Shown piece after piece: positions 1-9,283 of a DNA stretch of 64,000 nucleotides (position 1 is the first letter of the stretch; each line of letters starts with the position of its first letter). A program made the translations under genes and the position numbers. Source of the stretch: CBDFLD01 sp965249005 (GTDB taxonomy: Bacteria > Acidobacteriota > UBA6911); the NCBI GenBank assembly GCA_965249005.1, contig CBDFLD010000020.1, positions 620,001 through 684,000 on the forward strand, written 5' to 3'. The notes beneath the pieces were generated by a model, which was not told the origin of the DNA, did not search any database, and saw only the letters and a list, made by a program, of their open reading frames with translations.

Positions 1-1
1 C

Positions 2-2452
2 GTACCGGAACCTTCGATCGATCCACGAATAGCGGACCTTCTTCGGATGACGGAAAACAATCGAAGTGACGATTATCCCTTCATCGCTTCGAACCCACGG
101 AATCGCAGTGAGGTCTATGCAGTGTGGGTTTCCTTTGCGGGGGAGCAGGATCAACTCCGGTTGGCCGCTCATCGACCCGAGATCAAGACCTGGGGTCCAT
201 GGAACCCGGTACCGGGTGTCACTGGCGACGTTTGGGCTCCCGTCCTCGCCTTCGACGGCAAAGATCGACTCTGGGTAATCTGGTCGCAACGAGACGGCGC
301 CAACTTTGATCTCTACGGCCGGTGGTTCGACGGCAGTCATTGGGGATCGTTGCAGCGGTTGACCCATTCGCCGGAAAGCGATTTCAATCATCGGGTGGTC
401 TCGGGCCGCGACGGTCAGATCCACGTGGTCTGGCAAGGATTCCGTCACGGACAATCCGATATCTTTTACATGAAGGGGGGGGCAGGCGAGTTCGCGGAAT
501 CCTGGTCCGATCCGGTAAAGCTTTCGGTCTCCGAGAGCAACGACTGGGCCCCCGCGATTGCCGTCGGATCTGGCGGGACTGTCTTCATCGTCTGGGACAC
601 GTACGACCGCGGCAACTACGATGTCGTCAGCATCAGAAGCCGTGAGAATTCCTGGTCTTCCATCCGAGAGATTGCAACGACGCCTCGCTTTGAAGCCGAC
701 GCCAGCGTGACTGTGGACAGCCGCGGACGGGCATGGGTTGCCTACAGCGTCGGACCCATGAACTGGGCAAAAGATCAAGGAGCGACAATTCCGCGCGACC
801 AAGCGCCGGGCGTCACCATGCTGGGGGATCGCCAAACCGAAGTCGTCTGCCTCGACGGAGATCGTGTCTGGATGCCGGAGACACGACTCGAGACCGTGTT
901 GTCGCCTTCGGACTCCACGGACCCTTCGGTTCCTGCGTTGCTGAACCGGGCCCAGCTGGTTTCCGGCGACAGGGGCCAAGTCCATCTGCTCTTTCATCAG
1001 AGGCACGGGCGCACGCGGCGCGCTCAATACTGGAGAAGCTGGATCACGACCATGACCGATCAGGGCTGGGCGAAACCTGCGACCCTTCCGTTCAGCCGCG
1101 GGCGGTCGAGCATGCGGGCCGCGGCCACTCCGGCCGGCGACGGCGCGTTGTGGTTCGCGTGGCCGGGCAACAACCACCCCACCACCGCTGTCTTTTTCAA
1201 GTCACTCGACGAGTCGGTGATCGAAAACGTCTTCACCGCACGGTACCGGCCGGATTCATCCCGGGCCGCGGAGAAGCTGATTCCCTATACGATCCCGCAC
1301 TACGCCAGGCGCCCCGCGGGGCATCGGGACGAAAGAGGCAGGGTAGCGCGAATCCGAGCCTACAAGGTTTCTCACCAAGGAAGAGCACTCCATATCCTGA
1401 GGGGAGAGCTTCACCGGCACACGGAGTTCTCGATGGATGGGCAATCCTTTCCCGATGGATCGGCGCTCGATTACTACCGCTACATGCTCGACGCCGCCTC
1501 GCTCGATTTCGGCGCCATGACCGATCATCAGGCCGGGAGCCGGCGCGAGTATTGGTGGTGGTTGAGTCAGAAGCTGGAAGACATTTTTTTGGCGCCGTCG
1601 CGCTACGTCTCGCTGTTTGCCTACGAGCGTTCGATCATGTTTCCCTTCGGCCATCGCAACGTCGTCTATGCGGAGCGAGGGCACAGAGCCTGGCCGCTGC
1701 TTCAAGACAAGGACTTCGCGTTTCGGACTCATATCGGCGGGCGCTCCGTGCTGGAGGGAGATACGAACGTGCTCTTCGAGGAGGTCGGACGGCATGGCGG
1801 GATCACGATCCCGCACACGACCGCCACGCAAGGAGGAGGAACCAACTGGAGCTACCACGACCCGAAGGTCGAGACCTTGGTCGAGATCTTTCAAGGGGCG
1901 CGCAACTCATCCGAGCACGAGGGCGCTCCGCTGGATTATCCGCAGGTCTCCGAATCCACACCCATCCAGCAGCGCAACAACAACGCGGTACGCAAAGAAG
2001 GGTACGTGTGGAACGCCTGGGCGAAGGGATATCGCATTGGTGTGATCGCCAGCTCCGATCATTCTTCCACCCATATGTCCTACGCGATGGTGCTTGCGCC
2101 GGAGCGAAGCCGGAGTGCGATCCTCGGGGCCATGAAGCAGCGCCGCACCTATGCCGCCACCGACAACATCATTTTGGAGTTCTGGATAGGCGATCACCTG
2201 ATGGGTGAGGAATTTTCTGCGGGCACTCTTCCCCCGATTCGGGTCAAGGTGCTGGGCACCAATGAAATCAATCGCGTGGATATCATCCGGAACAACCAGT
2301 ACGTCTACCACACGGAACCCAACCGAGACACAGTTGAATTCACCTATCGCGACGCCGCCCCGGATTCCGGGCTGAACTACTACTACGTCCGAGTCCAGCA
2401 GAAGGACAACCAGTATGCGTGGAGCTCTCCGATCTGGGTGACGCTGGAGTAG
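2..2452 (+). CDS. Propeller + PHP-domain (DUF3604-like) protein, 5'-truncated by window edge
   Basis: The reading frame is open to the first bases of the window, and the first visible residues align with about residue 187 of the paralogue at 9719-12628. The true start therefore lies upstream, and the ATG at 47 is internal. The N-terminal 400 or so residues hold repeated blades of the type LWVIWSQRDG and VHVVWQGFRHG, as in sialidase-like or TolB-like propellers. The C-terminal third carries a PHP-like metal-binding signature, GELHRHTEFS, followed by DFGAMTDH and later ASSDHSSTHMSY, which supplies further histidine and aspartate ligands. A probable role is a secreted or periplasmic metal-dependent hydrolase, but the substrate is unknown. 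It ends with TAG at 2450. The domain assignment is fairly sure and the function is not. Confidence 0.8.
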   Translation, partial: VPEPSIDPRIADLLRMTENNRSDDYPFIASNPRNRSEVYAVWVSFAGEQDQLRLAAHRPEIKTWGPWNPVPGVTGDVWAPVLAFDGKDRLWVIWSQRDGANFDLYGRWFDGSHWGSLQRLTHSPESDFNHRVVSGRDGQIHVVWQGFRHGQSDIFYMKGGAGEFAESWSDPVKLSVSESNDWAPAIAVGSGGTVFIVWDTYDRGNYDVVSIRSRENSWSSIREIATTPRFEADASVTVDSRGRAWVAYSVGPMNWAKDQGATIPRDQAPGVTMLGDRQTEVVCLDGDRVWMPETRLETVLSPSDSTDPSVPALLNRAQLVSGDRGQVHLLFHQRHGRTRRAQYWRSWITTMTDQGWAKPATLPFSRGRSSMRAAATPAGDGALWFAWPGNNHPTTAVFFKSLDESVIENVFTARYRPDSSRAAEKLIPYTIPHYARRPAGHRDERGRVARIRAYKVSHQGRALHILRGELHRHTEFSMDGQSFPDGSALDYYRYMLDAASLDFGAMTDHQAGSRREYWWWLSQKLEDIFLAPSRYVSLFAYERSIMFPFGHRNVVYAERGHRAWPLLQDKDFAFRTHIGGRSVLEGDTNVLFEEVGRHGGITIPHTTATQGGGTNWSYHDPKVETLVEIFQGARNSSEHEGAPLDYPQVSESTPIQQRNNNAVRKEGYVWNAWAKGYRIGVIASSDHSSTHMSYAMVLAPERSRSAILGAMKQRRTYAATDNIILEFWIGDHLMGEEFSAGTLPPIRVKVLGTNEINRVDIIRNNQYVYHTEPNRDTVEFTYRDAAPDSGLNYYYVRVQQKDNQYAWSSPIWVTLE

Positions 2453-2549
2453 GTAGTCCGATCACGCCGTGAGCGGATTTAAAAGCACATCTTTGCATCT
2501 CACGGCGTGAGATACATACGCAAAGCGGACAGCGCTCGACGGTCAGCGC
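2453..2549. other. Convergent intergenic spacer with two short palindromes
   Basis: This spacer lies between the 3' ends of the PHP-domain gene and the fic gene. It contains TCACGCCGTGAGCGG at about 2463 and CTCACGGCGTGAG at about 2499. These belong to a type of 13-bp palindrome seen in several other intergenic spacers here, and they may act as weak terminators. No coding potential was noticed. Confidence 0.45.
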
Positions 2550-4091
2550 CTATTCCTCGAACCCTTCAAAAGTGTCGCGAACAATGCCTTCGAGGCGCTG
2601 CACTTCCTGTTCGGTCAGCGCGGCAAATTCCTTCTCCCGTCGCTTCTTCGACAATGCACCTTTATTTTGGCGAATAAACATGATGAGATCTTGGGCCAAT
2701 CGGTCCGGCATCTCCACGGTGTCCATGATTCTGCGAAGCGCTTCGTCATGAAGGCGCAGATATTCGATCTCTCTTGGAAGATCTTCCTCAACGGTGCGGC
2801 GGACACAGGCAGAGAGAAACTCGGCGGCCTCCGTGCAATCAAAGTAGCGATAGAGATCCGCGGTGTCATTGAGAACCTCGAGGTTCCGATCCTCTGTGGG
2901 ACGCCAGTCGGTGTAGTCCATCAACGGTCCGGAATGGCGTTGTAATGTCGAGCGGTAGTCGTCAATTCGATCAAGCATCACTGAGGAGACAGGAAACAGC
3001 ATGCCCGGCGGTGTGAACTTACGCTCGGCCAGAACATGGTGGATCAGGCAGCGGTGAACACGGCCGTTCCCGTCCTGAAACGGATGGATATAGACAAAAC
3101 CGAATGATGTGGCGGCCGCTTGCATGACGGGATCAAGCCCGTCATCGCGCATCCGGTCATTGGCGCGTAACATGCCTGCGAGCAGGCTCTCCAGGTCCTG
3201 CGGGCGCGCACCAATGAACTCAGGTAGTGGGTAACCGTTTTCATCGCGTTCGCCAAGGAAACCCCCCTCTGGGCGGAGGCCCACTTTGGTGAATCGAGTG
3301 TCCTCGACGAGGAGACTGTGTAAACGGATGATCTCCTTGAGGGTCAGACTGCTCGTCCCTGCCTGAAGGACGGCACGTCCCCAACGCTCCAGGCGGTTGC
3401 GCGGCGCGCGTTCACCTTCAATCTCGAAACTTGCGCGACTGTCGGCGAGCAGCATGAAGCTGGCAGCGCGTGCAACCAGGTGCCTGCCGGTTCGAGCGAT
3501 GACCTCCGAGGCCCTTTCTGCGAGCCCCAGCGCAGCGAACTCCTTCAGCACCGGTGTCCTGCGTATGACGGGGCAGTAGTCTCCACAGCCCAGCAGATTG
3601 TCTCGCACGCGATGCCGCCTGGAGAGTCGCGACTTTGCGGTGACATATGCTTTCGTATCGAGCGCATCCACTGCGGCAACTTCGGTGACATCATCTATGT
3701 CAAGAGTCCGGCTGGTCAAGGTCTCATAGAGAAACCAGGCACGGCGTGTCTGCCCACCGGTCGGAGCTGAGCGGACGTACTGTTTCATTTCTGATTCTGG
3801 CACCGAGTCGAACATACGCCTTAGGATCAGCAAATCGATATCTTCATGGCGCAAGGCGAAGGTCAGATGATCTCCGAAGCCTTTGCCCGGTGCGTATCGT
3901 TTGTCGTACAGTTGCCAACCGTTCTCTTCACGCCGACTGCCGCGAACATGCTTGCGAGATATGCAACTCGGGCGACGCACAGGCGCTCTCAAATCAAGCG
4001 CATGCACTAGGGCTGCCCAGCCCGCAAGCTGTGCGCCCTGTGGAAGGAGCCTATCCTGGAAGCTGATCGGGGTAGCGGGTTCAAAGCGCAT
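2550..4091 (-). CDS. Fic family protein (class II, N-terminal inhibitory motif)
   Basis: The catalytic Fic motif is complete: HPFQDGNGRVHR. It holds the catalytic histidine, the anion-binding DGN-G and the final arginine, so AMPylation or a related nucleotidyl transfer onto a protein hydroxyl is expected. Upstream lies SFEIEGE, a match to the (S/T)xxxE(G/N) inhibitory helix. Its glutamate blocks ATP binding in class II Fic enzymes, so the protein is probably self-inhibited. I chose the ATG at 4091 because conserved-looking sequence begins there; an in-frame ATG at 4130 would add 13 residues that lie within the upstream motif array. No separate antitoxin gene is visible beside it. About 513 residues is long for a Fic protein, and the N-terminal 200 residues have no assigned domain. 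Confidence 0.88.
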   Translation of the reverse strand: MRFEPATPISFQDRLLPQGAQLAGWAALVHALDLRAPVRRPSCISRKHVRGSRREENGWQLYDKRYAPGKGFGDHLTFALRHEDIDLLILRRMFDSVPESEMKQYVRSAPTGGQTRRAWFLYETLTSRTLDIDDVTEVAAVDALDTKAYVTAKSRLSRRHRVRDNLLGCGDYCPVIRRTPVLKEFAALGLAERASEVIARTGRHLVARAASFMLLADSRASFEIEGERAPRNRLERWGRAVLQAGTSSLTLKEIIRLHSLLVEDTRFTKVGLRPEGGFLGERDENGYPLPEFIGARPQDLESLLAGMLRANDRMRDDGLDPVMQAAATSFGFVYIHPFQDGNGRVHRCLIHHVLAERKFTPPGMLFPVSSVMLDRIDDYRSTLQRHSGPLMDYTDWRPTEDRNLEVLNDTADLYRYFDCTEAAEFLSACVRRTVEEDLPREIEYLRLHDEALRRIMDTVEMPDRLAQDLIMFIRQNKGALSKKRREKEFAALTEQEVQRLEGIVRDTFEGFEE

Positions 4092-4092
4092 G

Positions 4093-4227
4093 GTCGAAAA
4101 CCTTGTTCCTCGAGTCGAAAATCGCCCCAATTCTGGACACTATATCGAAATATACTATACCTTAGTTTGGTCGAAAAACCATTCAAAATGTCGATTATTG
4201 CCTTGTGCTGGTCTATAGAGTCGAAAA
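4093..4227 (-). promoter_or_regulatory. Array of TTTTCGAC motifs upstream of fic (candidate operator)
   Basis: On the plus strand GTCGAAAA occurs at 4093, 4114, 4170 and 4220, with weaker forms ATCGAAAT at 4144 and GTCGATTA at 4190. Start-to-start spacings are 21, 30, 26, 20 and 30 bp, mostly close to whole helical turns. Two longer versions alternate: TGGTCGAAAA(A)CC and GAGTCGAAAATC. AT-rich sequence around 4141-4163 could hold the promoter of fic. This looks like binding sites for an autoregulator or a dedicated repressor; that reading is inference. Confidence 0.5.
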
Positions 4228-4310
4228 TCAGTATATCTTGTCTAGGCCCTCTCTCGCCGAGAGACGCACGGAATCTCTACTCATGCCGCTGGAGGGCGTG
4301 TGCGGAATAC

Positions 4311-4348
4311 AAACAAAAAAGCCCCATGGCCGTGAGCGGCCATGGGGC
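4311..4348 (-). terminator. Rho-independent terminator of the TonB-dependent receptor gene
   Basis: A perfect 11-bp stem GCCCCATGGCC / GGCCATGGGGC with a 6-nt loop occupies 4321-4348. On the minus strand it is followed by six T residues (4315-4320). It lies 27 bp after the stop codon of the receptor gene. Confidence 0.9.
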
Positions 4349-4374
4349 ATTCGAAGAACAATCAGTTGGATACC

Positions 4375-7300
4375 CTAAAAAATGAGCTTCAGGGCGAACT
4401 GGATCACACGCGGCGCGGAGCTCGTTCTGCCGATGATGCCATACGATTGGGGAATTGAAACGTTGGAGCCCGGATTTCGGAAGTTCACGGCGTTCAAGAT
4501 GTTGAAGAACTCGGAGCGAAATTCCAGATAGGTCCCTTCCGTCAGCTGCGTCCGCTTGATGATCGCCAAATCCAAGTTGGTCTGGCCCGGACCGCGCATA
4601 ATGTTCCGTCCGGTATCGCCAAAGTAGGTTCCAGGCCCCGAGATGGGAAAGCCGTCCGGAGTGGTGTCTCCGGGACGAAGCGTCGGGGCCCTGGTAAAGG
4701 CCGACGTGTTGAAGTATTCGTTCAAACGGTCCTGGGTCCTGCCGCTTTTTCGGGCCGTGCCGATACTGGCACCCTCGGCGAAGCTGGCCCGGGCGCCCGG
4801 GGCAGAAAAGAGACTCGCGGCGAACCTGTCGGTGACCGAAAACGGTGTTCCCGATTGCAAGATGACGATGCCCGACGCAACCCATCCGCCCAGGAAACCG
4901 CGGGCAAAACCGCTTCCGAGATCCGGAGCCGGAAGCTCGTAGTTCCAGCTGAAGACGAAGCGATGCGGGCGGGCGGCAGTGGAAGGCCCGTAACCGTCTC
5001 CTCGTACGTTGAGGGCGTCCTGGCTTCCACCGGCGAATCCGCCGAGGTCGGTCCCATCCGGACTACGTGTGCCGACAGTGCCGAGTGACTTTGAAAAGGT
5101 ATAGCCAGCCAAAAACTGCAGCCCATCGCTGAACCGCTTCGTGACGCTCGCCTGCAACGAGTGGTAGGCAAATATCCCAGTGGTTTCTGTGCCGGTCAGT
5201 GGCGCAACCATTCCTATCAGCGGGGCTCTTGCGAGCCGGTTTGCAGCCGAGTTGGAGGTCTGGCTGTTGATCGGCCGTTCTGGACTCGCCAGAAAGGACT
5301 GGTTATAGTTCCGGAACTTGGCCACGTGGTTCGCCCTGGATCCCACGTAACCGACCTCTATGAGGTAATCCTCTCGCAAGGAAAACTGCGTGTTCAGGCT
5401 GAAGTGCTGCGTCGACGGCGACTGCATGGTGGGATCGGTCAACTGAGAAAACGTTGGAGGTAGACGCACTCCACGACCTGGAATCACAAACGGAACGGGA
5501 AAGTCTTCCCGCGGAGTCAAAGCCGGAAACGGGTTTTGTAGCGTCGAGTTTCTGTTTTGCGGCCCAGGGAGAATAAAACGCTCAATGAATGGAGGCGATC
5601 CCACCCCCTGCGACACCAGCTGCGGCCGCTGATGGATGCGCTCGTAGAAGATCCCATACCCTGCCCGAATCACCAGACTGCCTCCGGCCATCGGACGGTA
5701 GGCAAATCCGATGCGGGGGGAGAAGTTGTTGTAGTCGTCGGAATCGAGCATGCTGTCACTCACCAGGGGCGTTCCCGGGACAACAAGTTCCGCGTTTCCG
5801 GGCTGCACCCAGCCTGCGGAACCGATGGTGCCATCGGCAGGGATCTCGTATCGGCGGGGCTCGAAGTTACTCATCCGACCCTGGGTATCGGTGCCCGGAC
5901 CCAGAAACTCCCAGCGCAATCCCAGATTGATGGTGAATTTCTGGCTGATCTTCCAGTCATCGGCGATGAACAGGTTGTAATCGTCGGTCCGCATGTCCCG
6001 GTGCCCGATGCCCGCGGTAACCCCTGCGACGTGGATGTTGCTCAAGGCCGTCCCAGTGCCCCCCGGCCCTCCACGCATGCCCAGCAGAAAATCCGGGAAA
6101 GATCGGATATTCATGATGCCGACACTCTGGATACTCGGCAACCGGACGTTGTGCTGCTCTTTCCGGATTTCGCCACCGAAACGCAGGTCATGCCGTCCCT
6201 TGGCTTCAAAGCCTAGAGAGAAGGTGTCCATCAGCGAGTAGACGTTACTGGTCAGATTGGTTTCCGTGCCGACATTGCCAAACTGGTAATGTCCTTGAAT
6301 ATTGATGCGCGGCATCCCGGAGACAATATTTTGAGTGTCGCGGTGCATGCCCACGTCCGCGTCCGTGACCTCCGGAATGACGGTATTGGCCCCCCTGAAG
6401 CGAACGTAGCCGGCGCGGAGCTCATTCACCTTGTTCGATCCGAAAATATGCGTGTTGCTGACGGTCACGTTCTGGTTGTGATTCGGAACGCTCTCGGGAA
6501 ATCCCGGAATCTGCGTTTGGTTGAAATGCGACAGCCGGCTCGAGTCCGCGTAAAAATACCGGACCGACATACGATTGTTCTGGGTCAGCTGGTGATCGAG
6601 ACTGGTGGAAAACTGGTCGTTGTTGTAGATGGCCGGAAGCGATATCGCATAGTTCGGACCGGCCGGTGTGTTTACCTGCGGACCGGGGAGCATGTACTCT
6701 CCGCTGGAACCGAGCCGGACATTGAGCATGTTCAAGGCGACGGGATTGATGTTGGAGCCATCGGGTGCGACGACTCCTCCGTTTCTCCCTCTTTGCCCGC
6801 CGAAAACTGCACCCAACGCCTCCGGTGTCCGGACGTCGGGAATGGCAGGAGCGCGCAAGGTCCGGATCGACAACTGGTTGCTGGCGCCGTTTTTCTGCCG
6901 ATTCCCCTCGTAGTTGAAGAAGAAGAAGGTCCGATCTTCAATAATAGGACCTCCAATCGTTCCCCCGAATTGATTCTGCTGCAACGTGGGGCGCTTTGAT
7001 CCCAGGGAATTGAAGAAGAAGTTGTTGGCATTCAGGGCGTCGTTGCGGAAAAAATGATACAACGATCCGTGAAACTCGGAACCGCCCGATTTGGTCACGA
7101 TACTGATGTTGGCTCCTGCCTTCCGGCCATGGGAGGCGTCATACAGAGAGGTCTGGACCTTGAACTCCTGGATCGCATCCACGGACGGGACCGCGACGCC
7201 CGCGTTGCCGAAATCGCTGCCCGCGGAGCCGCTGAAATTGTTGGTGGCGTCGACTCCATCGATCGTGTAGCTGTTGCTGGTGTGCGTGCCACCGTTGGTG

Positions 7301-7836
7301 TAGACATTCTGGCTGCCGTTTCCCACCGCCTGCGTGTCGGGAATCGTGATCGAGGACCCCGGAGACAGAGCGGTCAACTGCGTGAAGTTCCGCGTCGCAA
7401 GCGGCAGCGTCGTGATGCTGGTCGAATCGACCACCCGGCCGAGGGTGCTGGAATTGGTCTGAAGGATCTCGCCTTCCGCTACGACGGTGACGGTCTCCTG
7501 CGCCGTGGCGACTTCGAGCGTCGCGTTCACCGTGACCTTTTCTGTGACGTTTACCGTGACCCCCTCTTGAATCAGGGTCTTGAAGCCAGGCAGGGCAAAC
7601 TCCACGGAATAGCGACCCGGGGGAAGCAACGGAACGTTGTAAGCACCGTTGTCGTCTGAGATCGTGTCGCGGGTGTCCCGCGTGCCCATGTTGGTACTCG
7701 TGATACTGACTCCCGGAACCACACCCTTGGAGCTGTCCAGAACTGTGCCCGTAATCGAACCCGTACTGATCTGGGCGAAGGAATAGCTAGCAACTAACAA
7801 AAAGACGGTCAGTGAAAACAAAACCTTCTTTGCCAT
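4375..7836 (-). CDS. TonB-dependent receptor, Oar/CarboxypepD_reg type
   Basis: An outer-membrane protein of 1153 residues. A signal peptide (MAKKVLFSLTVFLLVASYSFAQ) precedes a carboxypeptidase-regulatory-like domain (GSITGTVLDSSKGVVPGV), a plug region (residues about 120-250, including TIDGVDATNNFSG) and a long beta-barrel that ends in a terminal phenylalanine (LKLIF), as expected for BAM-assembled proteins. The family is greatly expanded in Acidobacteriota and is thought to import large carbohydrate or peptide ligands. I chose ATG 7836 over the upstream ATG 7884 because GATAAGGAG lies just before it and the signal peptide starts there. The IS3-like element ends only about 22 bp upstream of the start, so the native promoter is now on the far side of the IS. 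Confidence 0.93.
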   Translation of the reverse strand: MAKKVLFSLTVFLLVASYSFAQISTGSITGTVLDSSKGVVPGVSITSTNMGTRDTRDTISDDNGAYNVPLLPPGRYSVEFALPGFKTLIQEGVTVNVTEKVTVNATLEVATAQETVTVVAEGEILQTNSSTLGRVVDSTSITTLPLATRNFTQLTALSPGSSITIPDTQAVGNGSQNVYTNGGTHTSNSYTIDGVDATNNFSGSAGSDFGNAGVAVPSVDAIQEFKVQTSLYDASHGRKAGANISIVTKSGGSEFHGSLYHFFRNDALNANNFFFNSLGSKRPTLQQNQFGGTIGGPIIEDRTFFFFNYEGNRQKNGASNQLSIRTLRAPAIPDVRTPEALGAVFGGQRGRNGGVVAPDGSNINPVALNMLNVRLGSSGEYMLPGPQVNTPAGPNYAISLPAIYNNDQFSTSLDHQLTQNNRMSVRYFYADSSRLSHFNQTQIPGFPESVPNHNQNVTVSNTHIFGSNKVNELRAGYVRFRGANTVIPEVTDADVGMHRDTQNIVSGMPRINIQGHYQFGNVGTETNLTSNVYSLMDTFSLGFEAKGRHDLRFGGEIRKEQHNVRLPSIQSVGIMNIRSFPDFLLGMRGGPGGTGTALSNIHVAGVTAGIGHRDMRTDDYNLFIADDWKISQKFTINLGLRWEFLGPGTDTQGRMSNFEPRRYEIPADGTIGSAGWVQPGNAELVVPGTPLVSDSMLDSDDYNNFSPRIGFAYRPMAGGSLVIRAGYGIFYERIHQRPQLVSQGVGSPPFIERFILPGPQNRNSTLQNPFPALTPREDFPVPFVIPGRGVRLPPTFSQLTDPTMQSPSTQHFSLNTQFSLREDYLIEVGYVGSRANHVAKFRNYNQSFLASPERPINSQTSNSAANRLARAPLIGMVAPLTGTETTGIFAYHSLQASVTKRFSDGLQFLAGYTFSKSLGTVGTRSPDGTDLGGFAGGSQDALNVRGDGYGPSTAARPHRFVFSWNYELPAPDLGSGFARGFLGGWVASGIVILQSGTPFSVTDRFAASLFSAPGARASFAEGASIGTARKSGRTQDRLNEYFNTSAFTRAPTLRPGDTTPDGFPISGPGTYFGDTGRNIMRGPGQTNLDLAIIKRTQLTEGTYLEFRSEFFNILNAVNFRNPGSNVSIPQSYGIIGRTSSAPRVIQFALKLIF

Positions 7837-7844
7837 GGCGGTGA

Positions 7845-7858
7845 ACTCCTTATCTATG
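7845..7858. repeat. Left copy of 14-bp direct repeat flanking the IS3-like element
   Basis: ACTCCTTATCTATG is repeated exactly at 9270-9283 on the other side of the element. The apparent identity extends to 16 bp because one IS end base and one flanking base also match. On the minus strand the repeat contains the Shine-Dalgarno AAGGAG of the receptor gene. It is probably the target-site duplication, although 14 bp is long for an IS3-family element. Confidence 0.75.
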
Positions 7859-7893
7859 TGTAGCGCACCCGGTTCCTTGGACACAAGTTTGAG

Positions 7894-8793
7894 CTACGCC
7901 GCCTGGCGTAGCTTGTGCGCCTCGCGTGCCTCGATCGGTGTTTGATAATCGATCTTCTCGAGACGCCAGGTCTTGTTGTACAACTCCACGAACTCGGCCA
8001 CGGCGGCACGCACCTCCTGGAGGTTCTGGAAGATTCTCCCGTGGATCGCTTGGTCCTTGAGCGTGCGATTCCACCGCTCCGCAACTCCGTTCGTTTCCGG
8101 TTCCTCGACAAAACCGAAGCTGGGACGGATGCCCCAGCACCGGATCTGGTTGAGGAAGTGATCCGACAGGTACTGGGAGCCGTGGTCCATCCGGAGCGCC
8201 AGCCCCCGGGCAACGTCGGAGTCAATGGAACCATAGAGGCGCAGCAGACCCTGCGAGATCGGCTCCAACGCCGCGAAGCGGCTACCGACCTTGCACACGT
8301 GCCACCCCCCACACTCCGCGTTCCAGTGCTCCACCGCCGCGAAAATCCAGACCCACCCGTCATCGAGCGTGAACACCCGCACTCCGTCGGTCCCCCACAT
8401 CACGTTCGGCGCCAGGGTGACGATCTTCCCATCGTGTGCCTTCGTTCCACCCTGGCGTCCGCGGTGTGGTGAGAGCAACTCATGCTCTCGCATGACCCGC
8501 AGCACCCGCTTGCGCGCAACCCGGATCCCGTCCAAGATCCGAAGCCGCGCGTGGACCTTACGATGACCCTCGCCCTGGAACGGTGAGCGCTCCAGATCGG
8601 CCTGGATCGCCTCCAAAAGCTTCTCGTCCGACACCTTGGGCTGGGGACCCCGCCGAGTGGGTTCCTCGCCCTCCTGCCGCTTCTGCTCGCTTGTCCGCCG
8701 GGCGTAGAGCGCCGAGCGCGAGCGCTCCCAGGCCTGACACACGCGCTGGATCCCGTAACGTTGACCCGTGGCTTCGGAGATCGTCTCGCTCAT
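7894..8793 (-). CDS. IS3-like transposase OrfB (DDE integrase core)
   Basis: An integrase catalytic core is visible: an aspartate in MWGTDGVRVF, a second in RMDHGSQYLSDHF, and the glutamate in ETNGVAERWNRTLKDQ, giving a DDE triad. The N-terminal segment ATGQRYGIQRVCQAW with an arginine-rich stretch matches the helical region of IS3-type OrfB proteins. The start at 8793 overlaps the orfA stop in an ATGA junction and is preceded by GAGGAGGTC, so translational coupling is more likely here than a classical -1 frameshift. The open frame continues upstream of 8793 but only as a shadow of orfA. Confidence 0.9.
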   Translation of the reverse strand: MSETISEATGQRYGIQRVCQAWERSRSALYARRTSEQKRQEGEEPTRRGPQPKVSDEKLLEAIQADLERSPFQGEGHRKVHARLRILDGIRVARKRVLRVMREHELLSPHRGRQGGTKAHDGKIVTLAPNVMWGTDGVRVFTLDDGWVWIFAAVEHWNAECGGWHVCKVGSRFAALEPISQGLLRLYGSIDSDVARGLALRMDHGSQYLSDHFLNQIRCWGIRPSFGFVEEPETNGVAERWNRTLKDQAIHGRIFQNLQEVRAAVAEFVELYNKTWRLEKIDYQTPIEAREAHKLRQAA

Positions 8794-9206
8794 CGTCGCG
8801 ACCTCCTCATCGCCAAAGGGAGGCGCTTCTCCGCCGCCCGGGCGCGATTGCGCAGCAGCTCGATTTCCATGGACAGCTCCCCGATGTGACGCTTCGCAGC
8901 GTCGAGCGCCTCCGCCAACGGCTCGCCCTGGTGATTCTTCAAGCCGAGCTCGAGCCCGGCCAAGGCCCGCTCCCGCCACTCCTCCAGCCGGTAGATTTCC
9001 ACGCCCACCTCACGCGACAGCGCATCCAGAGATTCGCCCCGCAGCAGTCGCAGCACCACGTCCCGCTTTCGTCCTCCGCTCCAACGCTGCCCCGGCTCCA
9101 GAGGCCTCGCCCCGGACGCGGCGCCGACGGCCCGAACTCCAGTCGCCCTACGGGCTCCCTCCGTTCCTGCCGTCGCCTTCCACTTCACCCTCTTCGTTCG
9201 AACCAT
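8790..9206 (-). CDS. IS3-like transposase OrfA (HTH protein)
   Basis: A protein of 138 residues with a helix-turn-helix segment (KRDVVLRLLRGESLDALSRE), then a basic and leucine-rich helical C-terminus that may form a coiled coil (IGELSMEIELLRNRARAAEK). It is the DNA-binding partner of OrfB. The ATG at 9206 is preferred over 9224 because AAGGAGGTGG lies six bases upstream. Its stop overlaps the orfB start by four bases. Confidence 0.85.
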   Translation of the reverse strand: MVRTKRVKWKATAGTEGARRATGVRAVGAASGARPLEPGQRWSGGRKRDVVLRLLRGESLDALSREVGVEIYRLEEWRERALAGLELGLKNHQGEPLAEALDAAKRHIGELSMEIELLRNRARAAEKRLPLAMRRSRR

Positions 9207-9269
9207 TTCCACCTCCTTGGACATCTCATTATCTCTTATTCTGTGTCCAAGAAAACTGGGTCCGACTCA

Positions 9270-9283
9270 ACTCCTTATCTATG
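9270..9283. repeat. Right copy of 14-bp direct repeat flanking the IS3-like element
   Basis: An exact copy of 7845-7858. On the minus strand it keeps an orphan copy of the receptor's Shine-Dalgarno sequence, now separated from any start codon by the IS. Minus-strand sequence beyond it (from about 9284 upward) is probably the original leader and promoter of the receptor gene. Confidence 0.75.

Larger units (their letters stand above)
7859..9269 (-). mobile_element. IS3-like insertion sequence, 1411 bp, apparently intact
   Basis: The ends are imperfect inverted repeats. The left end (7859-7884) is TGTAGCGCACCCGGTT followed by CCTTGGACAC. The right end (9243-9269), read inward, is TGAGTCGGACCCAGTT followed by TTCTTGGACAC. 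Both begin with TG, as in IS3 elements. The interior carries overlapping orfA and orfB, both apparently undamaged. The element is flanked by a 14-bp direct repeat. Confidence 0.85.

Noticed and set aside
733..2208. 491-codon frame overlapping the first PHP-domain gene on the same strand
   Set aside because: Arginine-rich frame-shifted shadow of the real gene.
2550..4091. Classic Fic toxin-antitoxin pair
   Set aside because: No separate antitoxin gene lies next to it; the inhibitory motif is inside the Fic protein, as in class II members.
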